Source: JAPKZH01 sp964537875 (lineage in GTDB: Bacteria > Acidobacteriota > Aminicenantia > Aminicenantales > UBA4085). Taken from it: a DNA stretch of 9,899 bases. The notes beneath the pieces are model-generated. The model saw only the letters and a program-made list of their open reading frames with translations. It was not told the DNA's origin and did not search any database. The stretch spans positions 1 to 9,899 of the forward strand of contig CAZIDN010000103.1 in assembly GCA_964537875.1 (NCBI GenBank). Direction: 5' to 3'. Positions within the stretch are counted from its first letter, which is position 1. The number at the start of each line of letters is the position of its first letter. Positions 1 through 6,140 of the stretch are shown here, piece after piece. The translations under genes were made by a program, and so were the position numbers.

Positions 1-42
1 GAATTCCTCCGCCGGGAAATCGCACTCAAACTGAAATCGTAA
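1..42 (+). CDS. possible 3' end of an upstream gene (13 codons)
   Basis: The frame starting at base 1 reads EFLRREIALKLKS and then TAA at 40-42. The mix of charged and aliphatic residues would suit the last helix of a protein whose body lies outside the window. There is too little sequence to identify it, and an open stretch of 13 codons is common by chance. The window begins exactly on an EcoRI-type hexamer, which may be coincidence or may reflect how the sequence was cut. Confidence 0.2.
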   Translation, partial: EFLRREIALKLKS

Positions 43-334
43 GCGTCCTTTCGTCAATTCGTCCGACCGTCTATCAAAGGCCAGGAAATAAAAGTTACCT
101 TTTCGGCTGCCCTGTCCGAGTGAGCCTCTTCATGTCGATTTTCCCATCTACCTATCGCGGGGAAGAATAGACTATGGTTCGAAGACATGTCAGGGACAGT
201 CAGGGGCTGCTCATCGCGGGTCACAAAGCCACTGTGACGCTCCGAGGGGCGAGAAATCCGACAGGCCCGTGTTTTTCGAGTTTTGATCCCGGCTTGCGGT
301 TCAGCCGAAATAAAATTCTTTTTCTTGGGCCGAA
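43..334. other. intergenic stretch without a recognised gene
   Basis: No frame here has both a plausible start and protein-like composition. The only local structure seen is a small inverted repeat at 220-238 (GTCACA, 7-base spacer, TGTGAC), which could form a weak hairpin or be a dyad binding site. No T-tract follows it on either strand, so it is not a convincing terminator. No tRNA, rRNA or riboswitch pattern was recognised. Confidence 0.5.
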
Positions 335-622
335 TTAGGTGAGCCTCGATTTCACTTTGTCGTAGACGTCTTTTCGATGCCCGATCTTAAGGACAATAAT
401 AGCATCAAATTCGACGCGATAAATAATGCGGTAATTTCCAACACGCATTTTTCTATGTCCAACCAGGCTCTGCCTCAGAGGACGGCCTGCTTTGACCGGA
501 TCGATCACAAGTTTTTTTTCGATCGCGATGCTAATTCTATTTTTGAGGTTTCTAGGTATGGCTTTTATGTCTTCGGCTACGAGAGGATGATAGAGAAGCC
601 GAAAATTCACTGTTTTTTCCAC
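335..622 (-). CDS. RelE/ParE-family toxin of a type II toxin-antitoxin pair
   Basis: This 95-residue basic protein has the usual size and layout of the RelE/ParE fold. The visible family marks are an N-terminal strand with YHP (residues 11-13), a helical segment (about 15-38), GRPLR (46-50), a central strand pair reading HRKMRVGNYRIIYRV (56-70) and a C-terminal GHRKDVY (81-87). RelE-type members cleave mRNA on the ribosome and ParE-type members poison gyrase; the sequence alone does not say which applies. The start is GTG at 620-622, since an in-frame TAA lies just upstream and no other start fits. The gene overlaps the end of the antitoxin gene by 16 bases, which implies translational coupling and antitoxin-first expression. 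The arginine- and lysine-rich C-terminal strands that usually form the active surface appear complete, so the toxin is probably functional. Confidence 0.85.
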   Translation of the reverse strand: MEKTVNFRLLYHPLVAEDIKAIPRNLKNRISIAIEKKLVIDPVKAGRPLRQSLVGHRKMRVGNYRIIYRVEFDAIIVLKIGHRKDVYDKVKSRLT

Positions 623-840
623 ACCTTTTTATGGGAAAGCGCTTTCTTCACTCGGAAAGTTTTTTCTCTCTCTTCGACCACCTCTGTCCAGAAGGCATCC
701 TCTGTATCAGCAATAGCCTCTTTAATCAGATCTCTCGCTCTCATGGAGATGGAGGTATGATCCCGTCGGGCTAGCCGCTTAACGCTCTGGTACAAAGATT
801 CTTCCATTACGACATTGATACGCGGATTTTTCGTCGGCAT
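607..840 (-). CDS. ribbon-helix-helix antitoxin (CopG/Arc-like)
   Basis: This 77-residue protein precedes the toxin in the same operon. Residues 7-12 (RINVVM) are the short DNA-contacting strand. Residues 14-26 and about 30-43 are the two helices of a ribbon-helix-helix fold. The charged tail, about 45-77 with a WTEVVEEREK segment and a very basic end, is the likely toxin-wrapping region. Members of this family dimerise, neutralise the partner toxin and repress their own promoter. The ATG at 838-840 has a good ribosome binding site (GAGGTG on the minus strand, 846-851) with 5-base spacing. The stop at 607-609 lies inside the toxin gene. A pair of repeated 8-bp words sits directly upstream as a candidate operator. 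The exact antitoxin subfamily is not certain. Confidence 0.8.
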   Translation of the reverse strand: MPTKNPRINVVMEESLYQSVKRLARRDHTSISMRARDLIKEAIADTEDAFWTEVVEEREKTFRVKKALSHKKVWKKQ

Positions 841-853
841 CTTTACACCTCAA

Positions 854-872
854 CAAAAGTGTATCAAAAGTG
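854..872. promoter_or_regulatory. candidate antitoxin operator: two 8-bp repeats at 11-bp period
   Basis: The word CAAAAGTG occurs at 854-861 and again at 865-872 on the plus strand, 11 bp apart start to start, or about one helical turn. It lies just behind the antitoxin ribosome binding site, in the promoter region of the toxin-antitoxin operon. Ribbon-helix-helix repressors typically bind such short words, spaced one turn apart, as side-by-side dimers. The repeat is seen directly; its role as an operator is inferred. Confidence 0.5.
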
Positions 873-978
873 ATGAACCAAGTCAATGCCTCTCTGACCC
901 TGCTAGATGAGATGGCCTTAATCGCTCCGGCGCACTCGGGATGTCGTGTGGACTCACTTGGCTTTCGGTCGCGACCTA

Positions 979-1155
979 CCTCAACACAACCACCGTATCC
1001 ACCAGGTCCCAGGTCTCCCCATCACCAACCCGCAACCTCACTCCGTGAGCGCCCTGGCTCAGCCCAACTTCGCCTCCGCCCAGGATCCTCGCTTCTGCGA
1101 ACGTCCTCCAATCCGCCGGCGCGGGCAGGGCCCCGGCAGCTTCCGCGCCATCCCC
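979..1155 (-). pseudogene. possible C-terminal remnant of an unrecognised protein
   Basis: The minus-strand frame ending at TAG (976-978) reads protein-like over its last 45-60 codons. It has a hydrophobic-alternating segment ending in DTVVVLR, preceded by an AEARILGGGEVGLSQ stretch. This looks like the last strands of a beta-sandwich. The end weakly recalls the C-terminal domain of some alpha-L-fucosidases (GH29), but I would not name it on that basis. No start codon with a ribosome binding site is evident. Further upstream, the frame runs antisense through the barrel fragment at 1225-1294 and the DUF4438 gene, where it is a shadow. If real, it is a truncated gene tail left by rearrangement. 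The rest of 841-1224 shows nothing else. Confidence 0.25.
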
Positions 1156-1224
1156 TCGCTGGGGATGATAGACTGCAGTGTCGTCGGATGTCAATTGGCC
1201 TTCCTCGTAATTATCCTGATTAGT

Positions 1225-1294
1225 CCTTAGGTTTCTGCCTGGCTCACAGCCGCCAGAGATAGGAGACCCTGAAAAAGAAGCTCCGCTGCGTCTC
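1225..1294 (-). pseudogene. 3'-end fragment of a second DUF5916-type outer-membrane protein gene
   Basis: These 70 bases match 7338-7407, the end of the intact DUF5916 gene plus 19 bases past its stop, at 62 of 70 positions by hand count and without gaps. Translated on the minus strand, the fragment ends TQRSFFFRVSYLWRL followed by TGA (1244-1246). The intact protein differs there by one residue (K for R). This is the last membrane strand of an outer-membrane barrel, with alternating aromatic and hydrophobic residues. Similarity stops sharply at 1294, just upstream (in the fragment's own reading direction) of the ETQ residues. It is a dead remnant, paired with the internal fragment at 3272-3486. 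Confidence 0.88.
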
Positions 1295-1313
1295 GATGTC
1301 AACATGGGCGGGT

Positions 1314-1342
1314 TTGACAGACCTTTTTCCGTTTGATAAAAA
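1314..1342 (+). promoter_or_regulatory. candidate sigma-70-type promoter for the DUF4438 gene
   Basis: A consensus -35 element TTGACA (1314-1319) is followed after 17 bases by TAAAAA (1337-1342), which matches the -10 consensus at four of six positions. Alternative -10 readings (TGATAA or GATAAA) overlap it at shorter spacing. Transcription would begin around 1350, close to the ribosome binding site, so the leader would be very short. The promoter lies just past the end of the barrel fragment, in sequence that belongs to the DUF4438 segment. Confidence 0.4.
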
Positions 1343-1353
1343 ACAAGCTTTCG

Positions 1354-1359
1354 AGGAGG
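1354..1359 (+). promoter_or_regulatory. ribosome binding site of the DUF4438 gene
   Basis: A full AGGAGG lies 4 bases before the ATG at 1364. It fixes the start of the tandem DUF4438 protein, and therefore its signal peptide. Confidence 0.8.
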
Positions 1360-1363
1360 AGCA

Positions 1364-3262
1364 ATGAAAAGAACAGCCGTCATCTCATTGTTGATTCTGG
1401 TCTTAGTAGCCGCCGGTTCCAGTCTGGCCCCGGAGAAAGCGGCCCAATCCAAAATCTCTACCAACAAGGACAAGATCCTGGTCACGGCCGTGCAGGGCAA
1501 GGTCGCCCAGCCTCAGCCTTCGCGCGGATATATCGTGACCTGGGATGGCAAGCCCAAAATGGCCATTGGAACGGGCGGGATCAATTACAACCTGAAGGTC
1601 GGGGACAAGGTCTTCGGCTGGGCTGGGGGCGACCGGGCGACTATGGGCGTGGCCACCGAACCCATGGGAGACGACCGGTTCGGCGCCTCCTGGCTAACCC
1701 ATTCCTCGATCGGGAATGAAGTCAAGATTATCAAGGGTGAAGCCAAGGGACAAAAAGGAGTCGTCATCGGCAAGTTCGGCGGGTATGTCCTGGTCCATTT
1801 TGGGGATAGCATTCTCGAGAAACTGGCCATCGGCGACGAACTCCAGATCAAAGCTTCGGGTCTCGGGCTCGAGATCGAAGGCCTCCCGGACGTCTTTGTC
1901 CATAGCCTCACGCCCGAGCTCCTGGAAAAGCTGGAGATCCGGCTCGCCGATGGGAAGATCGAAGTGCCCGTGGTCAAGGAGATACCGGCTGAGATCATCG
2001 GCCAGGGCGGAGGCGGCGGAAGCCTCGCCGGCAACTGGCACATCCAGACCTGCTTCCCGCCCGACATCGAGAAGTATGGGCTGGCCGAGCTTCGGTTCGG
2101 TGACCTCGTCCTGCTCAAGGATACGCAGACAGATTATGGGCGCGGCTATTACAGAGGGGGCGCCACAATCGGAGTCGTCTGCAGCGGGCCGAGCGATGTC
2201 TCGGGGCTGGGAGTGGGAGCGACGCCGATTTTGTCATCTCGGTTTGGGAAGATCACGGGCAGAATCGACCCGACGGCGAATATCGGGAAATACCTCGGCC
2301 TAAGCATGGCGAGAAGGGAAACCTCCTCCAGTTCGGCTCCGGCCGGAGCTTCACCGCAGCCCGCATCGGGCAAGAATCCCGGCGTGCTGAAAACCAACGA
2401 AGCAAGCCTGATTGTCACGGCGGTCGACGGCGTCGTCCAGCCCGCATCGGGCCGCGATTACTCCGTCACCTATGAGGGCCGTCCCTGGTTGGACGTGGGC
2501 ATGGCCTCGATCAACTACAATGTCTCCCTGGGCGACCCCACCTTCGGCTGGGCTCAAGGAGACCATGTCGAGCCCGATGTCACGATCCAGGGCCGGGACA
2601 GGCCGAACCCGAGCGATTGCGCAGTCGCCATCCTGGCTTGCATCGGCAACGAAGCGGAAGTCATGAGCGGGGAGGCCCGCGGGGGCAAGGGTTACTACAT
2701 CGGCCGCCACGCCGGCTCCGACGACAAGGTCTGGTTTCCCAAAGAGGTTGTCGAAAAGCTCGCTCTGAACGATAAGGTCCAGGTCAAGGCCAAAGGCGTC
2801 GGGCTTAAAATCGAAGGCTTCGAAGACGTCCGCTTGAACAAGATGTCGCCCGAGCTCCTGGCCAGGCTGGGAATCACAATCGAGGGCGACCAGCTGGTCG
2901 TGCCCGTGGTGATGGAAATCCCGGGTCATATCATGGGGTCAGGGCTCGGAGGCTCGTCCGTTGAGGTCGTCGATTACGACATCCAAACGACCTGTCCCGA
3001 GGTCGTCGAAGAGTACGGACTCAAGAAGCTCCGGCTCGGCGATCTCGTCGCCATCAAGGACCACTATGATTATTGGGGGCGGGGGCGGTACGAAGGCGCT
3101 GTGACCATCGGCGTGGTCATCCATGGGTTCAGCCAGATGGCCGGGCACGGCCCAGGGCTCAACCCGATCCTGAGCGCCCTGCCGGGGCGGATCAAGACAA
3201 AGCTCGATCCGCACGCCAACACGGCCTATTATCTCGGCGTCCGTCCGAAGCCACGGAGCTGA
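1364..3262 (+). CDS. secreted tandem-DUF4438 protein
   Basis: This 632-residue protein begins with a signal peptide: MKR, a hydrophobic core at about 4-19, and a likely cut near SLA (20-22). Two homologous units follow, about 38-313 and 348-626. Paired landmarks are VTAV (40-43 and 351-354), INYN with FGWA (73-87 and 383-397), IGNE (116-119 and 427-430), GLGLEIEG versus GVGLKIEG (166-173 and 478-485), a PELL segment (184-187 and 496-499), VPVV-EIP, IQT (227-229 and 540-542), GDLV-KD, GR-Y-GA-TIGVV (259-272 and 573-585) and a DP-AN-YLG end. I recognise this as DUF4438, from memory of the family's GR-Y-GA-TIGVV and AGHGPG motifs. Family members I know of are usually single-unit proteins of about 300 residues with no known function. 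Unit 2 keeps AGHGPGLNPIL (592-603), while unit 1 has SGLGVGATPIL, so unit 1 may have diverged. The linker at 318-345 is rich in Ser, Ala and Pro. The protein is probably periplasmic or extracellular. The gene stands alone on the plus strand, between two fragments of a broken outer-membrane protein gene. Confidence 0.85.
   Translation: MKRTAVISLLILVLVAAGSSLAPEKAAQSKISTNKDKILVTAVQGKVAQPQPSRGYIVTWDGKPKMAIGTGGINYNLKVGDKVFGWAGGDRATMGVATEPMGDDRFGASWLTHSSIGNEVKIIKGEAKGQKGVVIGKFGGYVLVHFGDSILEKLAIGDELQIKASGLGLEIEGLPDVFVHSLTPELLEKLEIRLADGKIEVPVVKEIPAEIIGQGGGGGSLAGNWHIQTCFPPDIEKYGLAELRFGDLVLLKDTQTDYGRGYYRGGATIGVVCSGPSDVSGLGVGATPILSSRFGKITGRIDPTANIGKYLGLSMARRETSSSSAPAGASPQPASGKNPGVLKTNEASLIVTAVDGVVQPASGRDYSVTYEGRPWLDVGMASINYNVSLGDPTFGWAQGDHVEPDVTIQGRDRPNPSDCAVAILACIGNEAEVMSGEARGGKGYYIGRHAGSDDKVWFPKEVVEKLALNDKVQVKAKGVGLKIEGFEDVRLNKMSPELLARLGITIEGDQLVVPVVMEIPGHIMGSGLGGSSVEVVDYDIQTTCPEVVEEYGLKKLRLGDLVAIKDHYDYWGRGRYEGAVTIGVVIHGFSQMAGHGPGLNPILSALPGRIKTKLDPHANTAYYLGVRPKPRS
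2357..2452 (+). repeat. 15-bp direct repeat at the junction of the two DUF4438 units
   Basis: CAGCCCGCATCGGGC occurs at 2357-2371 and again at 2438-2452, in the same codon phase, encoding QPASG both times (residues 332-336 and 359-363). One copy is in the inter-unit linker and the other is near the start of unit 2. It may mark the recombination that joined or extended the linker, or it may be codon-level coincidence in a Pro/Ala/Ser-rich stretch. Confidence 0.55.
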
Positions 3263-3271
3263 TCCCGCTGA

Positions 3272-3486
3272 CCCAAAAAGACTTCAGTCTGGTACCGGCC
3301 GCCGGCGGTGAGCGTCGTGTTCCGGGGCAGGATCAGTCGTAGGTCGAAGGTATTGTAAGTCTCGAAGAGCCCGCTGAATTTGTCCCGGATATTGATCGTA
3401 TGGAAGAGCGGGTCGATCCGGAGGAAGGTGCGGGATTTGGGATAGATCATCGGCAGGAATCCCACCTTGAGCCGGGTCAGTCCGTT
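3272..3486 (-). pseudogene. internal fragment of a second DUF5916-type outer-membrane protein gene
   Basis: These 215 bases match 7865-8079 of the intact DUF5916 gene with 23 mismatches by hand count and no gaps (about 89%). On the minus strand they encode the equivalent of residues 474-545 of the intact protein, including MIYPKSRTFLRIDPLF and PRNTTLTAGGRYQ. Only three amino acids differ: Tyr to Phe twice and Val to Leu once. The reading frame is open through the fragment but has no start of its own. It runs on into unrelated sequence past the DUF4438 stop, which lies 10 bases away. Residues 546-697 are absent between this piece and the fragment at 1225-1294. Nothing matching residues 1-473 is found on the other side. 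It is a non-functional relic. Confidence 0.9.
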
Positions 3487-3539
3487 CTTCCCCTGTCAAG
3501 AGGCCTCCTGAGTTTGAGTACCTCTACTTAATGTGTTTC

Positions 3540-5309
3540 TTAAACAGAAGAATTTTTAGGCGAGGGCATATTGTAGCTAAGATCTATCATGACAGGTTCA
3601 GGCTGTTCTTCATACTGGATGCGGTTATGTTTATACAGGAAAAAGAATTGATAGGCCCGGATCCCGATAAAAGCTAGAAATATCGCTCCGTAACAATAGA
3701 TGAAATGGATAGGAGAACGGAGAAGACAGAGCTCTATACGACTCGCAGTGTTCAGATAAACTATGAATCCTATCAAATAGACGAACCAATATAATTGAAT
3801 TTTCTCTTTCCCGGGAAGATAAGAGCAAGCAAAGGGGATTTTAAGAAACCGTAAGAAGAGAACATCCATGACCAAGACCGAGACTGTCAAGCCATAGAGG
3901 CAATGCCAAATTGCAGTTTTCGGATCCCAAAGCATTGCATAGCAGGCGAAAAGGAGAACAAACATAGGCACAAGATAAAGGAGAAATACCGCCTTTCTGA
4001 CGCCACTAAAATAAGAACGGATATCGTGTTTTTCGGTCAACCGGAAGGCCCAGTTGGCCTCCAGGGAGACAGGTACATTGACGACTGCCCGAAGGCCGAG
4101 GAGAAGAGCGAAAGAAAGGATTAGAGGGATCGACAGCATTGTTGTGTTGACGCCGAAAAGATCGCCTTTTTGAACGGTCTTCCAGGTGATCAAGAAGGGG
4201 ACAAGAGCCATACCGCAGGCCAGGAACGAAGCCAGGCGCATCTTGTGGTATGAACTTAGTGTGAGTGTTTTTCTTAAAAAATGGAAGATCGCACGCTCGA
4301 CGGGATTCCTGAGGAAGATGCCGTTGAACATGGTTTCCAGGAGCGGCTGAAGCCTCCGCAGCCGGGGTCTTCCGACAGTCTCCTCGCTTCCCCGGAGCGA
4401 TCGTCCGTAAGTGATGCCTACCGTTAGAACGAATGCTGCCATCATGATTGCGAGTCCTGCCAGGGCATATTTGTATTGTCCATGGAAGGGCAACGGGTGG
4501 CGCCTCAAAACAGTTTCATATAGATCCGTGAACCAGAAAGGAGGAAAATAGTCAAAGAATCGGCCTGCCGCAGAAAAATCCGATCGGAGTTGTTTGATCG
4601 CTATCAGATTGTTTAGACCGTAGACTAGAATTCTAAGGTAGGTGAGAATAAGAAATGTCTGGACAACGAGAAAGAGCGAGCGCAAAAGGCTCGAGACCCG
4701 AGAGAAGAGGCGCCGCCCCATGAATGTCTGAAGAAACCCGAGCAAGAAGACGGGAAAGAAAAAACCAAAATAGCAAGCCAGGAACATCACGAAAAAATGG
4801 ACAAAGGCATGAGCGATAAAGAAAAAGGCACTGGAGGACTGCCATTGGGGAAGAAGGACAATGAAGAAGAGAGAGGAAAGAAGATTCAGGCTCAAGGCGA
4901 ACAAACCGACGAAGGTGATGAGGCTCGCAAACTTTGCCGCAAGGAACGTTCTCGGCTTCAAGGGAAGAGGGCAGAGGTTGTTCAAGTCCCGTCGGTCAGG
5001 ATAAATGACCTCCCATTCGAGGATGGACACGAGCCCCATGATCAGCATGAAAAAAGTGATGATATAGAGTTTTTCGATCCAGGATTGGCCTTGATCCGGG
5101 GTATAGATGTACTTCTCCAGGCCCACATCCGCAAGGAGGCCGCTGAAGACGGCCAAGATGGCGAGAATCCCGATCACCCGTTCCTTCATTTGATCCTCGA
5201 AGTCCACGAGATCATTCCGGAAAAGCCGGAGGAAGAAGTGTCGCGTGAGGATCATAAATTGGCGACCTTCGAACAGGACGGAAGAGAGGACTACGGATCC
5301 GGAAGCCAT
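3540..5309 (-). CDS. large ABC-type exporter permease
   Basis: This 589-residue, very hydrophobic protein has about 12-13 predicted membrane segments. They include 44-64, 80-99, 125-153, a pair within 160-196, and further pairs towards the C-terminus. After the second segment there is a cytoplasmic stretch, YPDRRDLNNLCPLPLKPR (103-120) followed by AAKFASL. This recalls the coupling region of large ABC-2-like permeases that work with a separate ATPase. It is much longer than a six-helix permease, so it may act as a single polypeptide equivalent to a fused dimer. It follows the ATPase gene by 6 bases on the same strand, so the two are almost certainly one transporter. The first ATG (5307-5309) has a GGGAG about 10 bases upstream; Met19 is a possible alternative start. 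The substrate is unknown. Codon use is more AT-rich than in the DUF4438 and DUF5916 genes. Confidence 0.8.
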   Translation of the reverse strand: MASGSVVLSSVLFEGRQFMILTRHFFLRLFRNDLVDFEDQMKERVIGILAILAVFSGLLADVGLEKYIYTPDQGQSWIEKLYIITFFMLIMGLVSILEWEVIYPDRRDLNNLCPLPLKPRTFLAAKFASLITFVGLFALSLNLLSSLFFIVLLPQWQSSSAFFFIAHAFVHFFVMFLACYFGFFFPVFLLGFLQTFMGRRLFSRVSSLLRSLFLVVQTFLILTYLRILVYGLNNLIAIKQLRSDFSAAGRFFDYFPPFWFTDLYETVLRRHPLPFHGQYKYALAGLAIMMAAFVLTVGITYGRSLRGSEETVGRPRLRRLQPLLETMFNGIFLRNPVERAIFHFLRKTLTLSSYHKMRLASFLACGMALVPFLITWKTVQKGDLFGVNTTMLSIPLILSFALLLGLRAVVNVPVSLEANWAFRLTEKHDIRSYFSGVRKAVFLLYLVPMFVLLFACYAMLWDPKTAIWHCLYGLTVSVLVMDVLFLRFLKIPFACSYLPGKEKIQLYWFVYLIGFIVYLNTASRIELCLLRSPIHFIYCYGAIFLAFIGIRAYQFFFLYKHNRIQYEEQPEPVMIDLSYNMPSPKNSSV

Positions 5310-5315
5310 AATGTT

Positions 5316-6086
5316 TCAGCTCCCGAGCTTGATGACTGCTGCGATGTTCCGGGCCGTCTTCTCTGTATCCACGTTGACGACGAGCCGGCTAAAGATCTCT
5401 TCGAGGGAGGGAAGATTCATCAGGTGCCTGAGGTTTTCAACCGAGCCGTCGGCGGCCAGTGATCCCCTGTCGATGATGATCACTCGCGAGCATATCTTTT
5501 CTACTACCTCCAGAACGTGGGACGAATACATGATGATTTTTCCCTCGCGAGAAAAAAGGGCGAGCAGATCTTTGATGACCAGAACCGTTGAGACATCCAG
5601 CCCGGACATAGGTTCATCCAGGAGAAGGATGTCAGGATTATGGAGGAGGGCTGAAGCGATAAGGACCTTCTGGACCATTCCTTTTGAGTATGAAGACATG
5701 GACATGTCCATGTCGGAGAATAATCCCAGGAGTTTCAAGAGTTCTGTGACCTTGAGCTTCAGGATGTGGTCTGGGAGGCCACGGAGACGTCCGACCAGAA
5801 AAAGATAATCCCAGGCGCTCAAATGCTTGTAGACTTCAGCCTGTTCCGGCACATAGCCTACGATTTTCTTGTACTCGAACAGGCTTTTTCGGATAGGGAC
5901 ACCGTGGTATAAAATCTCTCCCTCTGTGGGCTCGAGCAATCCCGCCAACATTTTAATGGTCGTGGTCTTGCCAGCGCCATTGGGACCAAGATAGCCAAGA
6001 ATCTCACCGGGTTGAACGGAGAAGCTCACCTCCTTGACGACCGGATAAATCGAATATTTCTTGGTTATTCCCTTGAGTTCGAGCAT
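5316..6086 (-). CDS. ABC transporter ATP-binding subunit
   Basis: This 256-residue nucleotide-binding subunit is complete. Visible motifs are Walker A GPNGAGKTT (34-42), the Q-loop glutamine at 82 in VPEQ, a signature region SYSKGMVQK (132-140, a YSKGM variant of LSGGQ common in ABC-2 exporters), Walker B ILLLDEP (153-159), the D-loop SGLD (161-164) and the switch histidine H190. The catalytic glutamate E158 is present, so it should hydrolyse ATP to drive the adjacent permease. The ATG at 6084-6086 has GGAG at 6093-6096, 6 bases upstream. The gene lies 54 bases after the propeller gene and 6 bases before the permease, which suggests one operon. Short ATPases of this kind belong to the drug, lipid and bacteriocin exporter group. 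The substrate cannot be read from the sequence. Confidence 0.93.
   Translation of the reverse strand: MLELKGITKKYSIYPVVKEVSFSVQPGEILGYLGPNGAGKTTTIKMLAGLLEPTEGEILYHGVPIRKSLFEYKKIVGYVPEQAEVYKHLSAWDYLFLVGRLRGLPDHILKLKVTELLKLLGLFSDMDMSMSSYSKGMVQKVLIASALLHNPDILLLDEPMSGLDVSTVLVIKDLLALFSREGKIIMYSSHVLEVVEKICSRVIIIDRGSLAADGSVENLRHLMNLPSLEEIFSRLVVNVDTEKTARNIAAVIKLGS
5695..5714. repeat. perfect 20-bp palindrome inside the ABC ATPase gene
   Basis: GACATGGACATGTCCATGTC at 5695-5714 is its own reverse complement over all 20 bases. It encodes the DMDMSM run (residues 125-130) just before the ABC signature motif. It is built from the repeated word GACATG. It could be a binding site or cruciform-prone sequence, or simply a by-product of alternating Asp-Met and Ser-Met codons. 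Confidence 0.6.
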
Positions 6087-6140
6087 ATCTCGCTCCAGGC
6101 TATCTCTGGATTTTCGATCGGCCGTATGCCGATGGAAAAC

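Noticed and set aside
220..238. inverted repeat GTCACA with 7-base spacer and TGTGAC as a terminator or regulator site
   Set aside because: The stem is only 6 bp, there is no T-tract, and no gene is placed to use it. It is noted in the intergenic entry but not claimed as a feature.
377..760. 127-codon plus-strand frame over the toxin-antitoxin genes
   Set aside because: It is antisense to both toxin and antitoxin, which match known families and show operon overlap. It has no ribosome binding site or family signal.
976..1500. 174-codon minus-strand frame
   Set aside because: Taken whole, it runs antisense through the DUF4438 signal peptide and in the wrong frame through the barrel fragment. 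Only its last 45-60 codons look protein-like, and these are listed separately as a weak remnant.
1225..3486. the two barrel fragments as inverted or direct repeats bounding a classical transposon
   Set aside because: They match different parts of one parent gene rather than each other. No terminal inverted repeats, transposase or target-site duplication were found at the edges.
4797..5462. 221-codon open frame on the plus strand, rich in charged residues
   Set aside because: It is antisense to the ABC permease and ATPase genes, which have clear family features. Its composition is low-complexity Glu/Lys/Asp, as expected opposite hydrophobic codons, and it has no recognisable domain.
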